In this document: positions 25,301 to 40,300 of the stretch, piece after piece
Layout of the letters: each line of letters begins with the position of its first letter
How positions within the stretch are numbered: the first letter of the stretch is position 1
NCBI RefSeq assembly: GCF_048771995.1
Contig: NC_133024.1
Span: 8,444,001-8,508,000, forward strand
Direction: 5' to 3'
DNA: 64,000 nucleotides
Source: Taeniopygia guttata
Lineage: Eukaryota > Chordata > Aves > Passeriformes > Estrildidae
Notes under the pieces: generated by a model
The model's database searches: none
What the model saw: only the letters and a program-made list of their open reading frames with translations
Told to the model about the DNA's origin: nothing
Made by a program: the position numbers and the translations under genes

Positions 25301-28300
25301 ATGTGTCTTGGACCTGAGCAATGGGACTACAGTAAAATAAGCAAACACATCTGAAGAATCATAGGGTGGCCTGGGTCAAAGGTCATGTGGTTCCAACCCC
25401 TGTGCCATGGGCAGGGGGACACCTTCCACTAGACTAGGTTGCACAAAGCCCCATCCAACCTTGTCTTGAATTCTTCCAAGGATGGGGCAGCCACAGCTTC
25501 TCTGGGCATCCTGTTCCAGTGCCTCACCACCCTGTAGAATTTCATTGCACCTGAAATCCTGTAAATAATTTCTTCAAACCTCCTCTCTGCCAGTTTGAAG
25601 CCATTCCCCCTTATCCTGTCACTCCACACTCTTGTAAAATGCCTCTCTCCATCTTTTGTAGGCTCCTTTCAGATACTCAAAGGTTGCTTTCAGGTTTCCA
25701 TGCAACCTTCTCCTCCTTCAGGCTGAACAGCCCCAACTGATCATCCTGTCTTGACTGGGCAGGTGCTCCATCCCTCTGCTCCCCTCGGTGCCTCCTCTGG
25801 CCTGGCTCCAGCAGGTCCCTGTCCTTGCTGTGCTGGAGCCCAGAGCTGATGCAGCCCTGCAGGTGGGGTCTGAGCAGAGCGGGGCAGAATCCCCTCCCTG
25901 CCCTGCTGCCCACGGGGTTTGGGATCAGCCCAGCACATGGTTGGCTTTTTGCCTTCTCACAGATGAACTGCACATAAGTTGCAGAGTGTGCAGCCCAAGC
26001 CTAAAATCGCTGAAGCTGCTCAAAAAATTCTTTGAGGCATTGGAAAAGACACAGAAAGCACAAAATGACAAAATTTTAGCACTGCTTTGAAAAAGGAATT
26101 TCAGTCAAAACTGAAAAGCTGTACCAGCTATCCAAGAAACTTAAAAGGCAACTGGTAAAGCATGCAGTTTGTACACTTTTAAGTTGCTGCCACAAGAGTG
26201 AGCTGCAGGCAAAACTCCTACCATGGCTCATTAGCTGCCTGGGTTCATCCCAGCCAGAGCAGGTTACTACTCCTCACCACAGTCAGAGATCTGCCTGAAA
26301 GACCCCTTAATTCTCCACCTGCAGTGAAAAGTGGGCCTTGTCACCCACCATCAGGGATGACAAGTGACCACTGAAAGGAGCCATGAAAAAGATTCACCAA
26401 ACTAACTACTTTAATGTTAATTTTTGTGTTTGTTCATCACATTACAATTAAAAAAATAAATACTGCTTGAATAAAGGTTAACTTTGGTTCCATCAAGACA
26501 TCAAGTGCTGCTAGGTTATCACTTAGTGTTACTGAAGCTAAGAAAGGATTGTAAACAGAGAGGTGAGTTCACAGGGGGAAAAAGCCTCAAAACAGTCCTA
26601 CTAATGAAGATTTTTATTATGAAAGTCTGTCCTTTCATGAAATTTTTGAAGTTGTGTTTTTATGATTTTAGTGTTAATGAACGGACAGGGATCAGCAGTT
26701 TAGTCTTGTGTCCATTGTTCTCTCAAGTGTGAAAAGTGGGAACCTCAGTAAATCTCTATTGGGAACCTGAAGCTGAAACACAGGTATGTATTTGCACAAG
26801 ACGCCTTTGGAACAGGTCATTGGATAGCCAGATCTCACTCATCCAATAACTATACTTTAGTCCTACTATCTTTGTATCAGAAACTTCATGAAGCACTTCT
26901 GAAATTGTACCTTTTACTTCTGATCCATATTAAACTGTGAGTATTATCACATTGGTGATGATAGGCTTGCTTTCTAAACTATGAAGGTGCTTTCTAACAA
27001 ACACCTCACTAATTCTGCAAGTTATTGTACATAGTGGAGAACTTTGTTTAGCACATAGCAGAAACCTGTACTTCCCTCTCTCCTGCATGGCATAAGCAGA
27101 ATATGTTATGGCAAGAAGTAATGTATTGAAAACATTGGTATTTGACAGTTGAAGGTGCCACTCTGGAGTCCCAATGCCAAAGAACTTGAAGATGTTTCAC
27201 CCTTGCCTGTAATCTTAGAGGATACATGAAGGGGGTCCTATAAACCAATGCCTGTGACATTTTTGCCTCTTTAAGGAATTAAGCAACACCAGGCTTCAAA
27301 TAAGCCAGGCAATCTTCTGACTAGTCTTTGAACACAAACTGTTTAAGACTAATACTGCAGTATGTTTCAGTTTAGATAACTGGCAAATATACTGCTTATT
27401 ACATGGTGGTAACCCAAAACCAACCCAAGACTCTGGGCTCATAGTGTTAGCCAGTATAAAAAGATGCATCGTGTCACAAAGGCAAGGCTGTGTCTTTTGC
27501 AATCAATTTTTCTGTATTGTTTGGGACCTTTCTTTTTTGGGAAGATATGAGAAATATGGAGCAATTTACTACTCAAGAAAGAGACAAATAATTAAATTTG
27601 ACTCCCACTACAAATTTCCCTACCTATTGTTTTACACATGAAAAATCAATGATTGACTACATTTATACTGTAATCACCATCCTTTTTGCATGTGTAGATC
27701 AGAATAAATATGAGCTGGTTTGAATCAAGTACGTAAATGCCACCCATTTTAGACAGCCACAATTTCTGACTTGGTTCAAAAAGAGAAGGGAATGAATCAC
27801 CATAGAGTAAAGGACAATCAGCTACAACTATGACAGCTATGCATTACAGTTTTTCTCAAATATGTTCTGTTCTTCTGACCTTTAAAGTGGAGTTTTGACT
27901 CAGACTAGTGCAGAAGGTAAAACTATTTCACTGACTTCACTAATTCTGTCTGCTGATGAAAGCAGATAAATGTATGTGCACAGGTGGTGCCAAAGAAGGA
28001 GGATTTTCATGGCTGAGAGACACCTATAGAGCACTTAAGAATAGAAGAGAAGGAAGAATAGGGGGGCATGTGGAGAGTGCTCTGAAAAGAACCCATGGCT
28101 TGATAAGAGATTGGAAATGGAAATTAAGAATAGGATGATGCAAAATTGAAGACATTAGCAGACTGAATAAATGCATATCTGAAATGAAGAATACATTAGA
28201 CATTTCTTAATTTAGAAAACAGCTTCAATATTACATTTTGCCTTTACATCATTCTACTACATTTGAGTTCTTTACTGCCACTTACCTCTTTTTTTGGAAA

Positions 28301-31300
28301 AACTCCAATCCTACCATGAGAAACATGGTTGTTTCCCTGAAATGTCTATAGTCTTGATGCCATCTCTGCATGTAAGAAAGGATAAATAGAACTTCATCCA
28401 CAAAAATGGAATATACTTAATTTTTTTAAACACAAACCCCCCTCCAGTTAAATTTAGCGTCCAACAGTTACAGTAAGTACTAAGGATGGCAGTAGGCTTG
28501 CATATGAGGAAAGTCCACCAGAATCCACCCTCCCTCAATAAAAAGAAAATTCTTAAATGTCTTAAACATTTCTAGATGAGATTGTTCTTACAGAACCTAT
28601 TACCAATTGAAAGGAAGACAAAGCATCTCTGAAGAACCACAGGTAAAATTATACATCATCTTGTTTTTTCTTCCCTACATTACTCAGGAAGTGTTGGAAA
28701 GCTTTTTCATATGCCAGATATTAAGCTTAATTTTCAATACAAGAATGACATAGAAAAAGCCTGAACATTTTACATGGGAAGTGCTAAAAAAACCCAAGTA
28801 CAACTCTGATGAGATGCTGCTGCATCACAATTTATACCAAGTGACTCCTGGTTCACTTTACAGGTAAATGCTCCAGGTGAGAAAGAGGGTTTCTCCCTCC
28901 CTCCCTCTGAGAAAGGTGAGGAAGAACCCTTTCTCTACAGAGGGTTAGGTGCTGACTTTCAATTTTCCATTAAAGCTAAAAACAGGGGACAGCATACCAT
29001 AAGACACAGCTACTAGTGGATTCAACAGAAAGAGCTTGAGAAAGCATCCATAAAATGCCAACTTGCTATACCAGACTGACACAACCTATGAAGAAAGCCC
29101 CAACTACCTATTGCAGGAGCTAAAAAGGGGGCATTTTTCAGAGTGGAGTCCAGAATTATTTGTTCTCTCTGTGCAGCATCATTCAGAAAATGATAAAACG
29201 CTTAGCCAAGAAAATGTAACTAAAAAGCTACTCTGAGGGTCCCTCCCTATCAGGGACTAGGGTGGCACACTCTAATGCAGTGTCTTTAACTTGGTAATAA
29301 GAAGTAGAAATTAAAATATTTTTCATTGTATCTGTGAGGGAAAGATTATTCCCATTACCCTCCTGATCAAGTTGAACCTACCAACACAACAAGGAGGTAT
29401 AGGTGGTGCACTGGAATCTGTCCGTGAATAAATATCCACTCTTAAGAGGTCTTAATGAACAGTATTACTCAGACTTGAAACTGATGCTGGAAAATCAGCT
29501 ACAGGCTTAGCTTTAAATGTGAGATTAACTATTTTAGGAACTATTAGTCACTATTATTTCATGTCCAAGATTCACTCTCACTTTCCTTCCAAGTTTTTGT
29601 AAACAACATAGGAGGAAGAATTAAATGCATAAGCTGGTTATGCATGGTCTCAGCAAAGCAAAGAATCTGCTGCTTATAAGAAAATGGGAATAGCTGCAGA
29701 GATAACTGGAGGAGAAGCACAAATGGGACTGTGTGTGCTATGCAGCTCTCAAGATGAGCAAGGCTGGGCACAGACCACGCTCCTCCTTCCTTGCCAGCTG
29801 CCTAGAAAAAGCCATGTGGCACATGTGGTGATAAATTACAAAATATTGTTAGTGACGTCAAGACTCATTAACAAAGCACAGACAAATTCCAACCTGACAC
29901 TTATTAATGGCTCAAACATTTCACAAATGTGAAAAAAAACAGCTTTAACTCAAGAGCAACCTTTAGACAAACATGGGCTTTAAATAAATAGCCAGTTTTA
30001 ATTTCTCAGTCTGAGATGAGAAGAAATTTGTGAGGACAAAATTCAGCTTTACTGATACCTATTTCACATTACAACTTAATTTAAAGCATAAGAAATACTG
30101 ACCTCATATTCCTCCATGTTTACTTCATCTGGCTTTATCATTTCAAGTTTGGCTTGAGCAACCTTCATTATGTTACGACACCTTAAAAAGCAAAACAAAA
30201 AATGAAATATTACGGAGAATTCACAGAGGGTATCATCCTTACAAAGACAGGAGCCTCAAACAATATGAGCTACAGCCTTATGCAAACCAGTATGAAAATG
30301 CCTTGGAAAATGTACATTTTATTACGCATGGTATAATCAGTAGGAAAGGGCACACTTTTGAAGTATGTATGATGGAGGCCTGTGCTATTTAAAGGATTAT
30401 TTCTTTTATTTCACTAGATTGCCACATTACTTAGTCTTTCTTTCAATTTTAAATTTCAAATAGTTTGAAACTCCCTGACAATTACTTTGCAGAAGTTTAG
30501 AAGATTATCTAAACTCAATTGTCAGTGACAATTACTTTGCAGAAGTTTAGAAGATTATTTTCTACACTGAAATCAGACTGTTTTCTAACTTTTAATTTAC
30601 CCATTTATATAAGTAAGTAGATAGAATTTCGAGTGGAAGAGAGACATTGTCTTGCTCCCGAGTCAGTCACTCACCAGCTGGAAAAGCTTTGCTTTCTACT
30701 GCTGGCTTTCAGGACAGTGAGAAAACACAGTGAAAGAAGGTACAGAAATCTATGTGCAAAATTATGAACAACACTGAGCATTTCTACTTATTTTAGATGA
30801 GTAGAAACTGAACTTCTTGATTACTCTCTTAACAGGGATTTTTATAATCTGTTTTACAATGCAAGTGTGCAAGCTATTAACTAGGGGATAAAGCCAAACA
30901 CACCAGCCAAATATGAAGGGGTGTTTCCACACATCAGAGAACATTCATGAACACAGGAAATGAGATGTGCAGATCTTATTACCTTTCATCAAAGCTGAGA
31001 TTGTGATCTCCAAACTGCTCCAGTAATGTCCTCTCAATTATCTTCTTTGGTGCCTGGTTTTGGATGAAGTAAACAATTGCATGACGCAAACGATAATCAC
31101 ATTCAGGTGGTGGATCTTCCTGGGCTAATTTTAGCAGACGTGTGTATTCCAATTTAATTGCCTACATAATTAAAAAAAAAAAGACATTATTCCTTCTGGC
31201 TTCTAATTCAAACACCACAGACACAAGATACTTTATGTGCCACAGCATTTTGCCCATAAAATTTTTTAACAGTTCCACAGACCACCCTTCTAAGAAGTCT

Positions 31301-34300
31301 AAACTATGTTTTTAAAAAGAAAACAAACAAAACCACAGATAAATTGTCAATTTGGTAATTTCTCACACCAGTTAAAGCCTGACAAAAATCCCAGGTAAAC
31401 CTTCCCTTGAAAAGCAGTTCCAATCCTGTGCTATGTCTCCCTGAGAGAAGATTTATCCAATCCTTAGAGAGGTTTCTTTAAGCCTAAGACAAGTGTAAGA
31501 TTTCAGAGTCTTGAACTTAAGAAATTTTCTGAAGTTCCAGAAGGTAAAAAAGTACCTCTAATACATGGTTAAATGCAAAGACGTGAATAAAAAATATCCT
31601 AGAGAAAGTTTAGTGAACATGTATGGTTTGGAAAATAATAAGTGGGAATGAAATATGCCCTTCAATGAAAAACAAATGATAGGATTTCTGAAGAAAATAA
31701 TAATTCCATATGAATAGCACTGCCCTATAGGGCAGCATGCAGCATTCCCTGAATATTTTAGAGACGTTTTAGAGGTCATCAGAATAATTTACTTTTCCAG
31801 TTTTGCCAGCACATTAGGTTTCAATGAACATCATTTAATATGTTCATTAGATTTTATTCACTGAAACTACACAGCAACTATATGAACAGGAGCAACAAGA
31901 CAAATAGAAAAATGGTAAGAAATTAATACACGTTCTATAAATTCCCTCTGAAAACAGGGAGGTTATTCAGATGGTTTCCTAACACATTATCAAAGCTTCA
32001 ATACAACGTATGCACAAAATAAAGCATCAAAGCAGTTACAAAAAAAAAAAAAAAAAAAAACCAAGCACTGCTCAGTATTTCAAATGCCTTTATGTTGTAA
32101 TACATGACATTTATCGATCAGAAATTTGGGCTCACATCCTCTCCTAACAACACATTTTGTTTCACGACTAAACATGTAGTGTAGTAATTATACAGGTTTA
32201 AACACAGAGCATGTGGAGAACTTTAAAACTTAGGAAAATGTTCTGCATCAATATCTTTAATACTCATGATTTGCATTATCATTAAACATCCTTTTGGATG
32301 TTTAGGACAACATTATAAATGCCAAAAGCCACAGAGTTTCTATTATCTTACATCAGATGTCCTACCATTAGAAAGTCAACATGGCTAAAAATTAAATCTT
32401 GATTATTGAGGAAGCAAAAATAAACTGCTATTAGATATTTAATTTTTCATATAATTACTTAGAAGTAGGGAAAAATGCAACAAAAACTTTGTATTTTTAT
32501 AATAATTTTAAAATAATGTGGTATTCTACAGATTCAGAAATCTTTAACAAAAGGAAAAAACACTATTTCTAAACAATCTCTATGCAAAAAAAGGAACTGT
32601 AGAAAAAAGTATTATATTTTTTCATTTTCTCACTGAGGATATTAAATAAAGATCTTAAAGGAAACATTCTGCAAGGAGTTGTCTATAAAGGTTAAAAACC
32701 AATGATTTTAAGACAACACTGATCAAGAAATATTTGAATGTTAGTCATGTCTTAAACCTGAGGTCTGGAGGGGGAATAAAACCTTGGCATTAACAACGAC
32801 CCACAACAAAGGAGTTTCACCTCTGTAACAATAAAACAAAGATATAGAACCCCCCCAGTTTTCTGAAAACACTAATTTTATCAAAAACAAACACATAAAG
32901 GAACACAGCAACAGTATTAAAAGACATCACAGAAGCCTTTATAGTAGGTTATGGGAAAATGTGAGATTTCATCTGATGCATCCCAGAATAAAAAATTTTG
33001 TTCCCAAAACAACCCCACTTAATCTGCATCCATTCATACTAATGTATTCCTTCAAAATGAACCATGTTTTACCTCTTCTAAGCTACTGCAAACACAATTC
33101 AACAGAAAATTAGTAAGGAAAGTTTTCTATTTTATGTCAAAACATTTTCTCACTTAAAGACATTCTGCTCCCGTGAAGCCTAAATGTTTAAGGATTCAAA
33201 ATTAAAGACTGAAAATCATTTCAATTGAGTATTGCTTTGATAACTCTAAAGCATTAAATATAATTTTATTTTGAAGTAATTTTCTGTTTTAAAAGTATCA
33301 AAACACCCTTCATATTAAAACATATAATTAGGTATAATTGAACTTTCTGGTTCAAATCAAGGAGTGATTTGATCAAATGAGGATTTTTTTTTCAACTTAA
33401 AAAACAATGTATATATTTTTATTAATAAATTTGAAAAAAAAAATGCAACCAACACTGAATCCCAAAGAAACCCAGTTTCACTGAACAGAGGCTGTGGCAG
33501 GTGCCTCTCCCTTCCCTGCGATCAGGCACAGTTAACAGAGACAGCCCTGCACACACATTATGGTTCTAACCCTTCTCTAAGTATCCACTTCAAACACCCA
33601 CACAAACAGACAAACCAACTGAGGTTTCAATTTCCTTACCAAGGGGTTGTAGAGCTTGTTGGTGATGTTGGGGTTTTTTGTTTATTTGTTGCTTGTTTGG
33701 GGTTTTGTGGTTTTTAGAATTTCTTCTAGCGGAAGTACACCATAACAATTAAAAAACAGACTGCTACTCAGTGACAAGAAAGAAACTTATTTCTCCTCTC
33801 CAAATCGCATTTGAGATGATTTTACACTTTACATCACATCAAAGCAACTCCCTTTCTAATACCCTGAAAATTTAAAAGGTCACGAGCTAAAGGTGCTCAG
33901 AAGTTTTTTTAAGAAAATGAACACATTCTTAAATCTGGTGTCACAGTGAAGACTAATCACCACAAAAAGCCTAATATCTAATTCCCAGTAATAAAACATT
34001 GCTTAAATAGTATTGACACCCATGTGGCTATACAAAAGCAAGCAATTTAAATTCATTAAAAATATTTCAAGGAGTACAAACCAATAGCACCTCTTTGAAA
34101 TAAACAACAAATTACTAAGTCCCTGGGTAAAAAAATCCTGATGTTACACAGTCTAGCAAAAGCACAGGTTTTATTACTAACAGCAGAAAAAAAAACATAT
34201 ACCACTATTGTGTAATCACACACATAGGTTTCAGTGACTATTATTAAAAAGGTAAAATGCAGAAAGGTATATGAGCTGCTGATATCAACACGGCAAATAT

Positions 34301-37300
34301 CTGTATTTTTCAAGGGATAAATATCTAAATGAGGGACTGATATAGACATGCATGTATAAATGCTGGAAAAGATTCTATATACAGAAAGGAGTAGAGGGAG
34401 TAGCATATCTTACAGGAAATTCAGAAGAGAAAAAGTTGAAAATGTTAGTTGTACCTTAAAGAACCCTGCTTCTGGCCCACACCTGTCATAAACATTCCTG
34501 GCTTTACCTATAGCCATGATAATACCTTGCATGTTCGGGGTCAGCATGACCTGCCACAAGGGATTTAAGGTAAAAGTTTTGAATGATTAATATTTTAAGA
34601 CTAAATTCAATATGCTTTTAGTCTCATGCAAGATGAAAAAGCAACTTAATGCATGCATATGTTGATATGGCACATTTCAATACAGATGTGGTGAGCATAT
34701 TCTGCAATCAAATCATGGCATGTGTATATATAGTTTTACTATAGGAACATTAAAGGAATCTTACAAAAAAGAAAAAAAAAGGGAAAAGGTCTGTGTCAAA
34801 AAAGTTATATGGACCAAACTTCCCAGGAAAGGAACATGCACAGTTCAGCATTAGTACCAAGCAGAAACTGCATACTGAGTAAGTGCTACCCATGGCCACC
34901 AAAGGATTAAAAAAGAAAAAAGTTTAAAGTAGAAAAATCATCCAACCACACTTGAGATATACTGCACTAAAGCCACCCATATTTTATGCCTATTTCAAAG
35001 TCAAAATAAGAGACTCACTGCTGCAAATGCAATCAGTCCCTGAAATATCTACAATTTCATAAACATCAAACCCAAAACAATTAGCAAACACCAAGCTGAA
35101 GACAAGACGTCTCTCACTGCTATTCACATCAGTTACACACAATTTGATACGTCCAAGCTACTCAGAAAAGCCTTTCTGTAAGCAAAGGAAAACACTCCCT
35201 CCCTGCCCAAGGTATCGCTGGCGCAGCAACAAACGATGAAGGATCTTAAACTCCCTGCGAGTCTCCCACACATAAAAACCTTTTTTAAAAGTGAATACAC
35301 TCACAAAACAAATAGGGAAATAGGCGAGAAAGTTATCCTCTAGAAAGACAATGGTGTGGGGAGAAAAGTGAAAACAAACAAGCAGGTCATTATATGAGGT
35401 TAAATCCTCATTTCTTTCAAGGTGGAGACTACATATCTGTGAGAAGCTAGCCTCAGTCTGATTAAACCATTTTATTCCCCACCCCATCCTCCCAGTTATA
35501 ATTGATCACACTTCCAGGGCAGAATGACCTGAAATATTAATTTGCCTAGGGAAGCTAAAACTCCCCAAGAACCCATGTCCATAGCCCTGAGAATATGGGC
35601 TGCACCAGCTCTATTCCCACCCAAAACAAACGTGGAGTAAGCAGTGATGATGAAGGTAAGCACTGATGACTGGCAGTGTCGCTTTCTACTGCTGAAACTG
35701 GGCAGCAAAACACAATGTCTCTCAGAAAAACAACAGACCACTCAAGTAGTAGCAATTACATGTACCACCATGAGTCTGAATTATTTTTAAGATTTGCAAA
35801 ATTCACTTCTACCAGCCATATGATCTTTTGATTATTTCCATGGCTAATTTAAACCCCAAAGCCTGAAAAGCTTTTAACCTTGGCAAAGAAGAGATCAGAC
35901 TTTCCTGGACTGACAAGAAAGCACAAACATTAAGAACATTCCTCAGGGTCTGGTCACCTTTTAAATAATGCAGCAGTGTGCAGTCTTTCAGCATTTTGAA
36001 GGCTACCTGGCCTAACACAAACATTCAACTTCCCCAGCTGAAGAGATAGATACACCTTCAGTGTAAATGGTAGCATGCAAACTGTGCTCAATTAAGAGTT
36101 TGTAGTGCTTTCCTTCCATATTTCACAACACACTAAGACATTGTTAAAGATCACAAATCGCTAAGCATTTAGTTTTGCAGAAGTCTGTTAGGTGTCACAG
36201 TGTGCAAACATGCCACAAATTCTCATCAGGCAGCAGAAGGAAGCACCGAGGAGGAGCGGTGCACACAACTGCAATCCGAGGTACCTCATCGTCATAACCC
36301 CCCTCCTCTGACTCAATCACAAAAGTCCCTACATCAGGGATCGCCACCTCTACCACTCGCTGGGTAGGAGCTGCTTGAGCTGGGGCATTAGCAGAGCTCT
36401 GCAGAAAAAAACCATTATCAGTATGTTTTGGGGAAAAGAAGAAGAATCACAGTAATTATCAGAAAATACAATAAAATTATGGAGAGATGCAAACTGACTG
36501 GCTGATCTAGTACAATGTGCACTGCTGAAATTTTGAAGAAATTCAGAAACTGCATCTAGTTAGAGAATATAAGTGATATAACTTTTTAAGCAGTACATTT
36601 TAAAATTAAGCCATAATTATTAAATTATTTCATTTGTTCTTTATTCACTAATTCTATCTTTACAGTTTAGTATACCAGTATTACAACTCTAATGTCCATT
36701 ACAAATATAAGTCACTTGGTAAAGGATGAGTCTGTGAACCAGTATTTTTTGTACACTTCACCCCAAAATTACTAAGTATATCATAAAATATCAGAATAGT
36801 TTAGGAAGGGACCTCAAAGATCATCTAGTCCTAAAGATGCCACCCACTACATCAGGTTGCTTAGGGACCCATCCAGTCTGGCCTTGAAGAAGGCCAAGTC
36901 AGATACTTCTTATCTGAAATACCTGATGAAGTCACATTTAAGGACAGAAACAAACTGAAAGCTAAATTTCCCAATGCTCTGGGAGGAAAAAAATACAAAA
37001 AAAGAATAAAGATATTTTAAATTTTAAAAATTTAAAAATAAAGATATTTTAAAGAACATTTAAAAGAGCATTACATTAAGCTGGTTTATTATTTTAGAAG
37101 AGTAATTAAAAATCAGGAGAAGATTTTCCTAGTCACTAAAATTCTTAGTATGTTAAACTAAGTTTTAAACAACAATGGAGACAAATCTTGGCTCCTATGG
37201 TCTATCATTGAATAATAGGCAGTTTGTAACATATGCAGAACTTAAATCTTGACTCTAATCCAAGCAATCACCAAGTGCTATGCTACTTGTTCTGCAATTT

Positions 37301-40300
37301 TAACAATAGCCTCACTTTTTAACAACTATTCCAATAACACAGTATCTACTTACACCCAACAATGTATAAATAGAAAGGAGGACTGTGCAATCAAAAGGCA
37401 GAAAAAAAGAACAAAAGGCATAAAATGGAAAAAATGAACATGTGGTGGGTGAGTAACCTACAATCCTGTTGCATGTCCTGATGTTGGCTTTCCTTCTTTT
37501 ATAAATGGACAAACAAAAAGGGAAGTAATGTAATATATGCCTGCATGTCTGAATGTATATGGAAGCAGAACAATTTGAAAGCGTGCTGATACACTGAGAA
37601 GGAAGCACAGTTCTGCATAAGTGAAATTTGGAGATACAGAGAACAGCTTTTAAATGTTAACAGAGTACCTTCAGATTAACTAGAAATTGAAGTTCATTTG
37701 TTTATTCTAAATAATGTTTGCATGGTTTGTTTCTTTTCTTTTGTCTCATTAAACAGATGATGGTGCTCCCCAAGCACTGTTCTGTGAAGTCCTAAGGCTG
37801 ACCACTGTGCCACATGCCATTATCCTGAACTACAACACTTGATCCATTGAAAAAAGTCTAAGATTCTTTCACATCCCACTGGGATGGTGCCCACAAACCT
37901 TGGAAGGAGGACAGCCTTTTGAAAGACATTTTATCATGTGTTTTGATATCTTCACAGCCACCTTTTCAGCTGGAGTAACATGTATTCAACTAAGTAACTA
38001 AGCTGTTCTGAGAAGTCAAAAAAGGCCAATATGCAGCAGCCTTTAGTGGCAGAGTATCTTCTCATCCAGAGTTTGATGAGTTTCCCTGTTAGCTTCAATT
38101 TCAGCTTAGCAAAGGAACTGTGCTTCCCTGCCTTCCTGACACCACAGGAGGGTGGTAAACACAGCAGGTCAACAGGGTGCCGACAAGCTGCCACATAATT
38201 TTCAAAGATTGTAAGGTATCTGAGGTCAGACTGCTTCTGTTTTATGAGGATTCACGCCTGATCTTAGGAAGCATTTTGCACAGATCTATACTGTTCATAT
38301 TCTTAGTGCTTACTAGGGATGCCTGAGGAAGCTATTGTACATTTATGGATATAGTTCCAAGACAGATGATGCATATATTGTTTTAATGGCACATAGTTTT
38401 GTGGCAAACACATTTCTTCATTTATCTACACACTTATAGGGAAGGAAAAAAGTATTTGCCAAAACAAGAAAATGTCAAATATTAGTTTCATTAATAGCCC
38501 ATAAAATAGTTAATGTTCCATTCCTCTTAGTATACTTTGTACAAACTGAAAACAAACACCCAACACTGATTATTATAGAAATTTTAAATTAATATAGGTA
38601 TCCTATGAATCACAAAAAAAGATTTTTGTCAAGGTGTAAATCTGCATTAAAGCTACAGAATACTGTTGAAAAATCCCTTATTTTTGAATGTTACATTAAC
38701 TTCCACAGGTCTGTCAAAGGAACTCAATTACAGACTTACATTTCCCAGATAAAACTCTGAATGTCTAGAGCAATATTTTTCAAGTCTTTTACATGGACTG
38801 TCGATGTTCACTCCTCAAAAATACATGGAATAATCTAACATTTTTAATGCACAAACAGCTGATTTTAATTTGAACAATATGCTGTACTCCTGACAAGGAC
38901 TTTAATCCCATAGAGAACACTTTAGTAATTTTTTGCACCACACCCATTACCGTTGTACACAGTTTCTAGATAGACTTTAGTGTTGGACAGTCCCTGAAGA
39001 AAAAGCAATTGTCAGTTCAAAATTTCCAGACTCACACCCATTTATCAATTTTGCATCATCTTAATTTGCAAAATAAAAGCAAAAGAAGTATTTCAAGCTT
39101 CAAAATGTCCTCACCGTATCCATTATAGCTTCTGGACCTCTGTCTTCTTGTTCAGCTAAAGCTTTATTGATTGCTTGTACAGAATCTTCTTTTAAGTGCT
39201 TTGAAATATCAGTTCTTGATGGCTGCTCTAAATACTCTGGTTCTCCTGCTTGAACTTAGTGACAGAAATAAGACAACAATTTTGAGTGTTAACATAAGCA
39301 TGAATTTTAAATTAAGTAGTATTATTTGGATCACTGTCTCATATATAAAGTAAGCACACAGAAAATGTAGGGTAGGTCACACAATTCAGAAATACAACTT
39401 TACACCAGTCTGTGTCTCAGGTAGTTTTAAACACTTCCCTACAAATGGATCTCTGATTTTATATTAGGAACAATAGATCTGTCTGTCTATAGACACATTA
39501 AGGCTTTTGAGTGAGGGGTATTCATCACTCAAACAATTACCAGGAATGACCGAGTACAAAGGTGAGATTCCAGCTGGAGTTTCTGTGGGATACAGACTCA
39601 ACATACGGAATGACCTCCAGCCACTTGAGTCCAAGATCTACTTTTACTTTGTAAAATAATAAGCACCTTGTATTTTTCTGCCTTAAGGGAGATTTCTGTC
39701 TCCTCCACTTGAGAGCAATAAATTAATTAGTATAAATAGTGTCTTATATTCCTTATACCATGAAACCAAATTTTGGCAGACTAAACATTCATACTTTCCA
39801 TTACTACCAAAAGAAATAGCATGAATCTCGAAGTTTGTGAACTCAAAACATAACAAAATAAGCAACTTTCTGTAGAGTTTGCTAAACAAACAATCCCATT
39901 AAATCACTGCACTTTTTACACTTATTTTGCAGACACACAAAGTTGTGAGAAATGTATGCTCAATCTTTGGGACTCAAATACAGCAATGGGAACATCTGGA
40001 CAGAAAATTCATCATGCTATCTTCCACATAATATACAGAGTCTTTTGCAATGGAGCAAAAGGTGAATGGTACCAAAAACCTGGCAGCTCTGGTTTATAAT
40101 CAGATTGCCAGTGGTCCTTATTAGCTGGGTTCCTACAAGCACTGGCCTCGCAGTTGCTGGTCAGAATCTTTTCCACAATTTTAACACCCTCATTTCCACA
40201 CAGTAATTTCTTAAGTAGGCTTTACTATTGTCATCATTAAATTTATTCAATGCACTGCACTAAATACAAATTATTCTGCGCTTCTAAATGGTCTAATTTA

